This document shows positions 17,215 to 25,604 of a stretch of 64,000 nucleotides of DNA, piece after piece. Position numbers and translations under genes: made by a program. Source of the DNA: Bradyrhizobium sp. NDS-1. GTDB lineage: Bacteria > Pseudomonadota > Alphaproteobacteria > Rhizobiales > Xanthobacteraceae. The stretch is from the NCBI RefSeq assembly GCF_032918005.1, contig NZ_CP136628.1:1659501-1723500 (forward strand), given 5' to 3'. Every line of letters starts with the position of its first letter. Positions within the stretch are counted from its first letter, which is position 1. A model generated the notes under the pieces. The model was given only the letters and a program-made list of their open reading frames with translations. It had not been told where the DNA came from and made no database searches.

Positions 17215-19629
17215 CTATTTGGGGCCGGATCGGAGCGGCGTAATCGCCACGGAGTAGATCGCAATGTCCTGCGCCATCGCGGCGACCGGGATCAGGAGGC
17301 ATCCGTCCTCGGTCTTGGTGCTATAATGGCTGCCGGTCCGCTGCAGACCGGCGAAGATCAGGCTGTCCTCCGCAAGGCCGGTGACGTCCTGGCTCTCGGC
17401 TGCGTCGCGAGAGTCGTCGCCCTGCTGCACTGTCACGCCGTGAAGAAGGCCATCGGGCGCGAATGTGGCCAGCGGCAGTGCGATCATGGTCACCACCATG
17501 CTCCGCGACAGGGCAATGCGCAGGCGCAACTCGCCGAGGCCGTTGTGGTGAAGCGTCACCGTCTCCAGTGTCGCTTCGCCATTCCCGCGAAACAGTCCGA
17601 CCTGGACCTGGCCGCAGGGCCTGTCCTCGAAGACGTCGGCCGGCAGGCGGTTGGCGCCAAACAGCGTGTAGAGATAGGAGTGGGACGCCGATAGCCGCGC
17701 AAAGCAGCCTGCGAGCCACATCGGCGGTGCCGATGCCGTGCAGGCGGCTGAGAGGCCGCGGGCGGTGATCTGCCGACGGATGAAGTCGCCGTCGATCATT
17801 GGTGCCAGCGCACGGGTGCCGAGATTGACGTCGTGCTTCAGTTCGCCCAGCAGCGCCAGTTCGTCATCGTCGGGCAGCAGCAAGAGGCGCCCCAAGGTTG
17901 CCGCGCACCAGCGTGCGGCGACGTCGGGTGTCGCATAGGGGCTCAGACCAAAATCGAGGGCGGCGTCTTCGGCGGTTACTGCAAAGGCGAGAGCGCCGGC
18001 CTGGATCTCGGCGGCCAGCGCGATCTGGCTTTCGGGGCGCGGATTGATCTCGCGCAGAACCTGGTTGCCGTCATAGTCGCGCACCGAGCCGTCGGCGGAG
18101 CAGCAGATCTGCTCCAACAGCGCCACGTTGCGGATCAGCATGCGCTTGGCGTGAGGGGTGACCACGAGGTCGGAGATGAATCCTTCGGCGCTGTCCTCCT
18201 CGGCGAGGTCGTCGAAGGCGTCGTCGAGCGACATCAGATAGGCGCCGTGGAGGCGGATGCCGATGCCTTCGAGGTCGAAGATGCGACGCAGGGCCTTCTG
18301 CACGCTGCCGGAATAGCCGAGATCGGCGAGGACGAGATCGGTGCAGTCATCGAACCCAGGTACGGCTTGACGCAGATAGGCGAGCAGCCGCGCGCGCAAG
18401 TCTGCGGCAAGCTCGACGATTTCGGCTGGATTCATCAGTTCCGGAAGCGCCTCGGCGAGTTCCTCGCCGGAAGCGATCCCGTCCGGGAAGCCGGCAAAGA
18501 ACGCGGCGACGCTCGCCGGCATGACCTTGAGCATCTCGCCGAATGTCCGCGCGTCGATCTTGAAGACCTTGCTGAGGAGATCGATGAGCGGCTGCATCGT
18601 GTCCGCCGAGGCGATCAGGCTGACGCGGCGGTTGATCTCGATATAGGCCGAGGTCATGCCGTGCAGCCGCTGCCAGATCTGGTGCGACAGAAAGCCGTCC
18701 CGGCCGAGGAAGCCGAGGGCGAACTTTCGGCCGGGACCTGTGACCTCTTCGCAGCGCCGCGCAACAAAGACATCGAATGCCTTCATCACCGGGCCGAGCA
18801 CTGTCACTCCCAGATGGAACGCCGGCGACCTCTCGGCGCTGCGCGCGGCGACCATGCGCCGCAGCGTACGTGCGCCGTGATCGAGTCGAGACGGCGCACC
18901 CGTGCACAACAGCTCGAACAGCGCGGTCTCGCGCTGAAACTTCGCAGCAAGCTGGGCGGTGGCCTGCGGATAGTAGCGCGGGCGAATGCCGTGGCGCGTC
19001 GCGCCCCTGATGTCGGCCCTTTCATTGTCGCCGACGTGGAAGGAGGCGCTGGGGTCGATGTTCTGCTCGAACAGATACGTCGCGAACAGCGACCCGCTCT
19101 TGCTGCTGCCGTGGTCGCAGGATGCGTAAAGAAAGTCCCAGCTCAGCCCGGGATGAGAAGCCCGCAGCAATCGCGCCATCCGGTCGGAATCCCAATAGGT
19201 GTCGGAGATGAAGCCGACACGGTAGCCCGCGCGCTTCATGTCCCGATATTGCCGAAGCATGTCCGGATTTGCGTGGCAAAGCTCGATCTCCGCCGCAAAC
19301 TCTGACTCGACCAGATCTATCAGATCGCCGCGCGCCCGACCGAAGAGCTTGAACGGGAAACAGGAATAGATCTCTTCGATGTGCACTTCGCCCACGCCGC
19401 GTTTCTCCTTCGCGATCCGGCGTGCACGCGCTTCGGCCTGGATGCGATGCTGAACGAAACTCGCGGAAGCATTGGGACATGATCGTGAAATGCTCGAAAG
19501 CTCGTAAGTCCTTTCAAACACACCATCTGGAGTCGTGCAGGCGCGAAGTAGAAACGTATCGAAAACATCGAACGACCAAGCAGAAACAATTTGCGCGCGG
19601 CGCGCTGCGCCAGTCGTTGCGATCGTCAT
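17215..19629 (-). CDS. HAD-superfamily domain protein, 804 aa, of glycan-cluster type
   Basis: Large cytoplasmic protein with an N-terminal HAD phosphatase-like domain. Motif I is FDVFDTFLLR at residues 20-29 with both Asp residues, motif II lies in GFISDTYWDSDRMARLL, and the acidic motif is FHVGDNERADIRGA. A second large region begins FALGFLGRDGFLSHQIW and contains LADLGYSGSVQKALRR. Multi-domain HAD proteins of this form often sit in polysaccharide or glycosylation clusters. The ATG at 19629 is chosen because GGAG lies 9 bases upstream. It is the first gene of the three-gene minus-strand group and is divergent from the ECF sigma and flagellin locus. The exact reaction is unknown. Confidence 0.65.
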   Translation of the reverse strand: MTIATTGAARRAQIVSAWSFDVFDTFLLRACTTPDGVFERTYELSSISRSCPNASASFVQHRIQAEARARRIAKEKRGVGEVHIEEIYSCFPFKLFGRARGDLIDLVESEFAAEIELCHANPDMLRQYRDMKRAGYRVGFISDTYWDSDRMARLLRASHPGLSWDFLYASCDHGSSKSGSLFATYLFEQNIDPSASFHVGDNERADIRGATRHGIRPRYYPQATAQLAAKFQRETALFELLCTGAPSRLDHGARTLRRMVAARSAERSPAFHLGVTVLGPVMKAFDVFVARRCEEVTGPGRKFALGFLGRDGFLSHQIWQRLHGMTSAYIEINRRVSLIASADTMQPLIDLLSKVFKIDARTFGEMLKVMPASVAAFFAGFPDGIASGEELAEALPELMNPAEIVELAADLRARLLAYLRQAVPGFDDCTDLVLADLGYSGSVQKALRRIFDLEGIGIRLHGAYLMSLDDAFDDLAEEDSAEGFISDLVVTPHAKRMLIRNVALLEQICCSADGSVRDYDGNQVLREINPRPESQIALAAEIQAGALAFAVTAEDAALDFGLSPYATPDVAARWCAATLGRLLLLPDDDELALLGELKHDVNLGTRALAPMIDGDFIRRQITARGLSAACTASAPPMWLAGCFARLSASHSYLYTLFGANRLPADVFEDRPCGQVQVGLFRGNGEATLETVTLHHNGLGELRLRIALSRSMVVTMIALPLATFAPDGLLHGVTVQQGDDSRDAAESQDVTGLAEDSLIFAGLQRTGSHYSTKTEDGCLLIPVAAMAQDIAIYSVAITPLRSGPK

Positions 19630-20144
19630 GCCAGCAATCTCCGCCAATCAGAGCGATTAACGTGCGTGTGCGTGAGGTCAGGCGCCACACGCGCGAAAAA
19701 AGTTCACGCGCGATTCGAAATCGTGCTCGTCGCGACTGACAAGTTCAAAAAAATCGCTAGGTTCGAAAATGGTGATTCGGAAAAAATTGCCGGGTGCAGA
19801 AGTCGTCTCGCGTTCATTCACACTCGGAAACAATTGTCTCTTCATGCATCAAGTGCGTGTCGCGTCTGATCACCTAGGGCCGCGTAATGTCAGCGTTCTT
19901 CTCTCGACGACATCTGCTCAGGATGAGCGATCCGCCATGGCCCGAGACGATGTGATGATTGCGCGTACGACGCCCAAGATGATCGCGCGACCGGCAATAG
20001 CTGCCCGGTACTCGGCAAAAAAGACCCAGGTAACATTTTGAAAAACAACGGAAATTTATCGCCTGGATTGCTTTCGCCCCGCGTTCAACGCGTGGAAGCC
20101 GTGTGGCATTGGCGCCGCCGGCATTGCGGGTTGGAGGTTGCGGG
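19630..20144. other. AT-richer divergent intergenic region
   Basis: About 515 bases between the HAD gene and the ECF sigma gene. It is visibly richer in A/T than the surroundings, with A-runs around 19697, 19747 and 20040 and a small palindrome CGATTCGAAATCG near 19715. It should contain both divergent promoters. No gene or defined operator can be supported. Confidence 0.4.
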
Positions 20145-20840
20145 ATGAGTTACGCTGCTGAGGTCTGGGCTCCTGCCGAGGCCGAGATTGCGACGACGGT
20201 GCCGGCTGAAGCGCCGGTGCCGATGATGCCGTCCGCGCCGCTCGCGCCGGATGGCGCGCCCGATGCCGATGTCGTCTACGACGAGGACAGCGAACTCCTG
20301 GACAAGCTCGCCACCGGCGACGAAGTCGCATTCCGCATGCTGGTCGAGCGTCACATCGATCGCGCTTATGCCATTGCGCTGCGTATCGTCGGCAACGCCG
20401 CGGACGCCGAGGACGTGGTGCAGGATTCCATGCTCAAGATCTGGAGCCATCGCGGACGCTGGCAGCACGGCCGCGCCAAATTCTCGACCTGGCTCTACCG
20501 TGTCATCTCCAATCGCTGCATCGATCTGCGTCGCAAGCCGCGCACCGAGAACGTCGAGGCCGTGCCGGAAGTCGCCGACAATCAGCCCGGCGCCGTCGAG
20601 CTCATCGAGCGTAGCGAGCTGAACGACATGCTGGAGCTCGCGATGCAGCGCTTGCCCGAGCAACAGCGCGTCGCGGTAATCCTGTCCTACCACGAAAACA
20701 TGAGCAACGGCGAAATTGCCCAGGTTATGGATACAACCGTCGCCGCCGTCGAGTCGCTGCTCAAGCGCGGCCGCCAGCAGCTTCGCCAGCTCCTGCGCAA
20801 GCACGAGCGGGACATCCGCACCGCGTTTACCGACTGCTAA
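20145..20840 (+). CDS. ECF-type RNA polymerase sigma factor
   Basis: Alternative sigma factor, 231 aa, start ATG at 20145 with GGAGG 7 bases upstream. An unusual N-terminal extension of about 45 residues rich in Ala and Pro precedes sigma region 2 (FRMLVERHIDRAYAIALRIV, DAEDVVQDSMLKIW, FSTWLYRVISNRCIDLRRK). Region 4 follows (MQRLPEQQRVAVILSYHENM with the helix-turn-helix GEIAQVMDTTVAAVESLLKR). It lies 144 bases upstream of flagellin. No anti-sigma gene sits directly next to it. A 90-aa protein at 24142 is one candidate partner. Targets are unknown. Confidence 0.9.
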   Translation: MSYAAEVWAPAEAEIATTVPAEAPVPMMPSAPLAPDGAPDADVVYDEDSELLDKLATGDEVAFRMLVERHIDRAYAIALRIVGNAADAEDVVQDSMLKIWSHRGRWQHGRAKFSTWLYRVISNRCIDLRRKPRTENVEAVPEVADNQPGAVELIERSELNDMLELAMQRLPEQQRVAVILSYHENMSNGEIAQVMDTTVAAVESLLKRGRQQLRQLLRKHERDIRTAFTDC

Positions 20841-20984
20841 CCATAAAAATCGCCTCGCCAAGTTTTTCGCGCCTGATCTCATTGCGCTCCGCCGTTTGAG
20901 CGAACGGACGGGGCTGCGGTCCGCGTCGTCGTCAGTCGATTTCAACGATGTGGCACGCCATGCCCATCAGCACAGGAGCTCTCA

Positions 20985-21809
20985 ATGCCCGTAATCAGCA
21001 CCAATACCGCCGCCAATGCGGCGGTCCGCTATCTCAACATCAACGCCGCGCAGGAGAGCAGCTCGCTCTCGAAGCTGTCGAGCGGATCGCGCATCACCTC
21101 GGCATCTGACGACGCTGCGGGCCTTGCGATCTCCACGCGCATCTCTTCGGACGTCACCACGCTTCAGCAGGCTGCGACCAACGCCTCGCAGGCGACCGCG
21201 ATTCTCCAGACCGCCGACGGCGGCGCATCGAACATCTCGGACATTCTCGCCCGCATGAAGTCGCTGGCGTCCGAATCCGCGTCGGGCACCGTGACCGACT
21301 CCAGTCGCGCCTATATCCAATCGGAATTCTCGCAGCTCAACGCCCAAATCGACTCGATCGCGACCGGTACCCGCTATTCCGGCCAGAGCTTGCTCGATGG
21401 ATCCAGCGTGTTCTCGTCCGGTGTGTCCGTGCTGGTCGGCTCGGACGGCTCTGACACGATCGACATCCAGTTGACCAGCCTGACAGCGTCCTCTCTCGCT
21501 GTCTCCACGCTCGACGTCAGCACTCAGTCCGGCGCGACATCGGCGCTCGATGCCATCGATACTGCGATCGACACCGTTTCTGCCGCGCGCGCCTCGATCG
21601 GCGCTCAGGAATCGCGGTTCAACTTCTCGTCGGATTCGATCTCGACCCAGACGCAGAACCTCCAGGCGGCAAACTCCGCGATCGAGGACGTGGATATTGC
21701 GTCCGAGCAATCCAAGCTGTCTTCGGCCGAAGTGAAGACACAGGCTGCCGTGTCGGCGCTCGCCGCGGCGAATCAGATGCCCCAGTACTTGCTCCAGCTG
21801 CTGAACTGA
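20985..21809 (+). CDS. fliC: Flagellin (short form)
   Basis: Filament subunit exported by the flagellar type III system. It has 274 aa, short compared with the roughly 500-750 aa of many flagellins, so the variable outer domain is reduced. The N-terminal D0/D1 is canonical: RYLNINAAQESSSLSKLSSG, ITSASDDAAGLAIS, LQTADGGASNISDILARMK. The C-terminal D0/D1 is also complete: SIEDVDIASEQ-like AIEDVDIASEQSKLSSAEV and a final QMPQYLLQLLN. GGAG precedes the ATG. A strong hairpin follows at 21819. Only one flagellin gene is seen in this block. Confidence 0.93.
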   Translation: MPVISTNTAANAAVRYLNINAAQESSSLSKLSSGSRITSASDDAAGLAISTRISSDVTTLQQAATNASQATAILQTADGGASNISDILARMKSLASESASGTVTDSSRAYIQSEFSQLNAQIDSIATGTRYSGQSLLDGSSVFSSGVSVLVGSDGSDTIDIQLTSLTASSLAVSTLDVSTQSGATSALDAIDTAIDTVSAARASIGAQESRFNFSSDSISTQTQNLQAANSAIEDVDIASEQSKLSSAEVKTQAAVSALAAANQMPQYLLQLLN

Positions 21810-21818
21810 TGACGATCC

Positions 21819-21847
21819 GAGCGGGCCGGCATGAGGCCGGCCCGCTC
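21819..21847 (+). terminator. Strong hairpin between flagellin and fliD
   Basis: Perfect 12-bp GC-rich stem GAGCGGGCCGGC / GCCGGCCCGCTC with a 5-nt loop ATGAG, starting 9 bases after the flagellin stop. There is no T-tract. It may be a partial terminator or an RNA-stabilising structure that keeps flagellin transcript in excess over fliD. Confidence 0.7.
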
Positions 21848-21871
21848 ACTGCCAGGGAATAGGCAACCAAA

Positions 21872-23545
21872 GTGGCCAGCGTCAGCTCAACCAGCAGCGC
21901 AAGCTCGGGTGTCACCGTCACCACGAGCGGGTCGACCAATTCGAGCAGTATCGACTGGTCAGCGCTGATACAGTCCGCCGTGGACGCGAAGACCGCGCAG
22001 GCGGATACGATCTCGACCACGATCACGAACAACGAGGCCAAGATCTCGGCCTATCAGACGCTTCAGAGCGATCTGGAGACGCTGTATTCCGGCTTGTCTT
22101 CACTATCCACGGCGGTGGTCAATTCGCTCTCCACCAGCGCATTCGCGACGCGCGCGGCGAGCATCAGCTCGACCGGAGACGTGAGTGCCTCCTCGGCGCT
22201 TTCCATGACGATCAAGAACGGGGCGGCGATCGGCGACCATACATTGTCGATCAGTCAGCTCGCGGCCGCACAGAAGGTGGTCGGCACCTCGCAATCGAGC
22301 CAGACCGACGAGCTCGGCTATTCCGGCACGTTTTCCATCGGTTTGGACGGCGGGGCTACGTCCGACATCACCGTCACCAGCACGATGTCGCTCCAGGACA
22401 TTGTCGATGCCATCAATGCGCAGACCTCGACCACCAACGTCCAGGCCTCCATCGTGCAGGTATCCAGCACGTCATTCCAGATGGTGCTGACCGGCACCGC
22501 GGATGCGGTGGACATCACCTATTCCAGCACATCCGGCGACGACATCATGAACGAGCTCGGCGTGACCGACGGCTCGGGCAGCTTTACCAACGTGATCCAG
22601 GAGGCGCAGTCGGCCGAATTCACGTTGGACGGCATTTCGATGACGCGCGACACCAACGACATCACCGACGTTCTCAGCGGGGTCACTTTCAGCCTGCTCC
22701 AGGCGACCCCGGACGGAACCTCGCTGAACATCAGTATCGAGACCGACACCAGCCAGATCCAAGCGGCGCTCGAGACCTTCGTCACCAACTACAATGCCTT
22801 TCGCGACGAGGTCATCGCCCAGCAGACGACCACGACCGACGGCACCGCAGATTCGAGCGCGGTCCTGTTCGGCGACGGAACCATGCGCAACATCATGGAT
22901 GCGCTCCAGAACGCCTTGAACAGCACCGTGGGCGGCATGACGATGGCCGATCTCGGCCTATCCTTCAACGAGAAGAACGAGCTCGAGCTCGACACCAGCA
23001 CGTTGTCGGAGATCCTGAGCACTAACCTGAGCGGCGTGACCAAGCTGCTGTCGGCGCAAACCACGACATCGTCGAGCCAGCTCAGCGTCGTCAACACCGG
23101 GACGTCGCCGCAATCCTTCACCCTGGAGCTGACCGTCGATTCCGACGGCAACCTGTCCTCGGCCTCTGTCGGCGGCGACTCCTCGCTGTTTACGGTCAGC
23201 GGCACCACGATCATCGGCGCGTCCGGTTCGATCTATGCCGGCATGGCCTTCACCTATAGCGGCTCGACTTCGCAGTCGATCACGGTCACCTCGAGCACCG
23301 GGATTGCATCGCAGATCTACCAGCTTGCGAAGGACTATTCGTCATCGACTGGCGCGCTGCAAACGCAGATCACCAGTCTGACGACGCGCGACGAGGAGCT
23401 CCAGCAAAAGGTCGATGACATCAACAGCGCCGCGGCGACGCTGCAATCGCAGCTGCAGACGCAGTACGCGAAGTACCAAGCCGCGATCGAGAGTGCGAGC
23501 AGCACGCTCGATTATCTCAAGGCCCTGCTCAACTCGAGTGATTGA
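21872..23545 (+). CDS. fliD: Flagellar filament cap protein
   Basis: Hook-associated protein 2, which caps the growing filament and helps flagellin fold. It has 557 aa from a GTG at 21872. The N-terminal FliD domain contains SSIDWSALIQSAVDAKTAQ, ISAYQTLQSDLETL, then LSISQLAAAQKVV. The long middle is Ser/Thr-rich and Lys-poor. The C-terminal FliD domain contains TSLTTRDEELQQKVDDINSA and a coiled coil to the end (LDYLKALLNSSD). It sits between flagellin and fliS in the usual order. A weak Shine-Dalgarno is seen. Confidence 0.9.
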   Translation: MASVSSTSSASSGVTVTTSGSTNSSSIDWSALIQSAVDAKTAQADTISTTITNNEAKISAYQTLQSDLETLYSGLSSLSTAVVNSLSTSAFATRAASISSTGDVSASSALSMTIKNGAAIGDHTLSISQLAAAQKVVGTSQSSQTDELGYSGTFSIGLDGGATSDITVTSTMSLQDIVDAINAQTSTTNVQASIVQVSSTSFQMVLTGTADAVDITYSSTSGDDIMNELGVTDGSGSFTNVIQEAQSAEFTLDGISMTRDTNDITDVLSGVTFSLLQATPDGTSLNISIETDTSQIQAALETFVTNYNAFRDEVIAQQTTTTDGTADSSAVLFGDGTMRNIMDALQNALNSTVGGMTMADLGLSFNEKNELELDTSTLSEILSTNLSGVTKLLSAQTTTSSSQLSVVNTGTSPQSFTLELTVDSDGNLSSASVGGDSSLFTVSGTTIIGASGSIYAGMAFTYSGSTSQSITVTSSTGIASQIYQLAKDYSSSTGALQTQITSLTTRDEELQQKVDDINSAAATLQSQLQTQYAKYQAAIESASSTLDYLKALLNSSD

Positions 23546-23547
23546 CG

Positions 23548-23973
23548 ATGCATAATCCGATGGCGTACATGGCCAACCAGGCCTATCGGGGGACGGCAAC
23601 GACCGTGCCGCCGCTCAAGGCGGTCTCCATGCTGCTCGGCGGCACGATCATCTCTCTCCAGAGATCGCTCGCCGCCCAGGAGGCAAGGCGTTTCGAGGAA
23701 GGGCACGAGCACCTGATGAAGGCGACCTCGATCCTGCGTGGGCTCAGCCACAACCTCGATTTCGCCAGAGGCGGCGACGTGGCGGAGCGGCTGTTCCAGA
23801 CCTACCACGCGATGATCCTGGCGAGCCACCGGGCCTTTGGCCGTCCGCACGCCCGGCAAAATTTCGGCCGCATCATCGTCGGGCTGACCGAACTGCGGGA
23901 GGCCTGGGAGTTCGTCGACACGACCGTGCGGAGCAGCAAGCCTGGACCGGTCGATTCGGCCCGCAAGGGCTGA
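23548..23973 (+). CDS. fliS: Flagellin export chaperone
   Basis: Cytoplasmic chaperone that binds flagellin before export. It has 141 aa from the ATG at 23548, 2 bases after the fliD stop. A TTG six bases earlier is less likely. Start MHNPMAYMANQAYRGTATTV matches the family N-terminus. The helical core has the usual ISLQRSLAAQEARRFEEGHEHLMKA-like segment split as SLQRSLAAQEARRF and KATSILRGLSHNLDF. The position right after fliD supports the call. Confidence 0.88.
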   Translation: MHNPMAYMANQAYRGTATTVPPLKAVSMLLGGTIISLQRSLAAQEARRFEEGHEHLMKATSILRGLSHNLDFARGGDVAERLFQTYHAMILASHRAFGRPHARQNFGRIIVGLTELREAWEFVDTTVRSSKPGPVDSARKG

Positions 23974-24141
23974 AGCCGCCTGCTCCCCCGCGACGCGGGG
24001 AGGGCGGGCACCGGAACGGTCGCCGTTTCCACCGCTTCCGTAGTGCTGCGGGCACATTTCGCGCGCGAAGCCGCTGAAATCCGGTTTTCGGAGCGCTTGC
24101 AATGCTCTATGACAGCCTGACCGAGGCGGGATCGGCGGGCG

Positions 24142-24414
24142 ATGGACGTCATCGAGTTTGAGGAACTGATCGATCGGCTGGGCGAGGATCTCTCCCTCTG
24201 GCCCGACGATCGGCGTTTGCCCGCCGAAGAGCTGCTGTCACGATCGTCGGCCGCGCAAGCCCTGCTGGAAGAGGCGCGCGCCCTGCGCCTCGCGCTCGCG
24301 GCACCGCCGGTGCGCGCGCCGGCAGGCCTCGCCGACCGCATTGTCGCTGCGGCCGCGAGAATGAAAGATGACGCCGCCGAGCCGCGCACCGAAGGCGAGA
24401 CGGCGGGGAGCTGA
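24142..24414 (+). CDS. Small protein, possible anti-sigma-like or regulatory peptide
   Basis: A 90-aa acidic, Leu/Ala-rich helical protein beginning MDVIEFEELIDRLGEDLSLW. The pattern W-P-x-D-R...AEELL...AQALLEEARALRLAL resembles short Rhizobiales proteins found with ECF sigma factors, but this is memory only. There is no TM segment, so it would not be a typical membrane anti-sigma factor. It lies between fliS and flgD with an isolated promoter region. ATG at 24142 is the first plausible start. Function not established. Confidence 0.55.
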   Translation: MDVIEFEELIDRLGEDLSLWPDDRRLPAEELLSRSSAAQALLEEARALRLALAAPPVRAPAGLADRIVAAAARMKDDAAEPRTEGETAGS

Positions 24415-24495
24415 GCGCTCTGCTCTGAATCGTCGCTTCCTTCACCTCGCCCCGCTTGCGGCAGGGTAATCGCATTTGGGAGTTTTTTTCCGCGG

Positions 24496-24540
24496 CCATC
24501 CTTCCAGACGCCCCCTTTGGGCGGGCTCCTCAGGATGAGG
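24496..24540. repeat. Bradyrhizobiaceae-type intergenic repeat, copy 1
   Basis: Runs from CCATCCTTCCAGACGCCCCC to CCTCAGGATGAGG, with an inner GCCC/GGGC hairpin. It is inverted relative to the copy at 24586-24629. The CCTCATCCTGAGGAG...CTCGAAGGACGAGG type element is familiar from many Bradyrhizobium and Rhodopseudomonas intergenic regions. Confidence 0.75.
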
Positions 24541-24585
24541 GCGGAGTGCGCGGCAGCAGTTTCAACGAGCACTAATGCTGATTAG

Positions 24586-24629
24586 CCTCATCCTGAGGAG
24601 GCGCGTAAGCGTCGTCTCGAAGGACGAGG
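24586..24629. repeat. Bradyrhizobiaceae-type intergenic repeat, copy 2
   Basis: Runs from CCTCATCCTGAGGAGGCGCG to CTCGAAGGACGAGG. It is the inverted partner of 24496-24540, with 45 bases between them. The remainder of 24415-24904 has no gene. A further short hairpin ACACGGCA-GAT-TTGCCGTGT lies at about 24757-24777. Confidence 0.75.
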
Positions 24630-24904
24630 CGTGCGCGCAGGCCGCCGCCACAAGTCATATGCGATAGCCCTGCCTCTCCCCGCGAGTGGAGCGAGGCAGT
24701 GCACTGCCACCGCCGCGCCAAATCAACTCGAACTCAGCGCTCGTTTAAGACGCGCACACGGCAGATTTTGCCGTGTCGAATGCCGTTCTCGCGCGCGTGA
24801 ATCGGCGCCTGAATCCGCGCGGTCAGCCGTTTCATCAGCACACAGATTTCAAGCGCCGCGAGCCGACACTGGTCGCCGGGAGCAAGAGAAGGCCGGAGTT
24901 TCCG

Positions 24905-25573
24905 ATGACCGTTTCCACCGTGAGTTCTGCAACGACTGCGACCACCACGACATCGTCATCGTCGAGCACGTCGTCCAACTCGACGCTGACATCCAGCGAT
25001 TTTCTGAGCATTCTGGTCAGCGAGCTGCAGAACCAGAATCCGCTGGATGCGACCTCGACCACCGACCTCGTCAATCAGCTCACGTCCTACGCCAACTTCA
25101 CCTCGCAGCAGTCGATCAACTCCAACTTGTCGTCGCTGGCGAGTTCGTTCTCGAGCCTCGTGACGCTGAACTCGGTGAACTACATCGGCCACACTGTCGA
25201 GGCGAAGTCCGATACGGCGACCTTGAGCAACGGTTCGGCGACCTATGGCTACTCGCTGTCGTCGACCGCTTCGGACGTCTCGATCAGCATCTCGGATTCC
25301 TCCGGCAACGTCGTCTACACCGGCGCCGGGACGGGAAACTCGGGTTCGAACACCTTCACCTGGGACGGCAAGGATTCCAGCGGCAATCAGCTCTCCGATG
25401 GCGGCCAGTACAGCATATCGGTGACGGCGACGGACACCGCCGGCAACTCGGTGCTCAACTACACCACCGTCACCGGCACGGTGACCGGCATCGACACTTC
25501 GACGTCCACGCCCTCGCTCACGGTGAACGGCGTCGCGGTCAGCGCCGCCAACATCCTCGGCGTCACATCCTGA
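24905..25573 (+). CDS. flgD: Flagellar hook assembly (scaffolding) protein
   Basis: Acts as a temporary cap during hook polymerisation. It has 222 aa from the ATG at 24905 with GGAG 6 bases upstream, which is preferred over an upstream frame extension. After a Thr/Ser-rich N-terminus comes the conserved block DFLSILVSELQNQNPLDATS followed by LVNQLTSYANFTSQQSINSN. The C-terminal Ig-like FlgD domain contains NTFTWDGKDSSGNQLSDGGQ-like wording (TFTWDGKDSSGNQL). Just before flgE, as in many operons. Confidence 0.92.
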   Translation: MTVSTVSSATTATTTTSSSSSTSSNSTLTSSDFLSILVSELQNQNPLDATSTTDLVNQLTSYANFTSQQSINSNLSSLASSFSSLVTLNSVNYIGHTVEAKSDTATLSNGSATYGYSLSSTASDVSISISDSSGNVVYTGAGTGNSGSNTFTWDGKDSSGNQLSDGGQYSISVTATDTAGNSVLNYTTVTGTVTGIDTSTSTPSLTVNGVAVSAANILGVTS

Positions 25574-25604
25574 TCTCACATCCTGATTTCCTCGGAGCTT
25601 CATC

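Noticed and set aside
17833..19305. 490-codon plus-strand frame opposite the HAD gene
   Set aside because: Antisense frame in GC-rich DNA; the HAD gene has convincing motifs and an RBS.
20951..20967. Possible sigma-54 promoter (TGGCAC) before flagellin
   Set aside because: The spacing to a GC -12 element is two bases off and the position is too close to the start codon.
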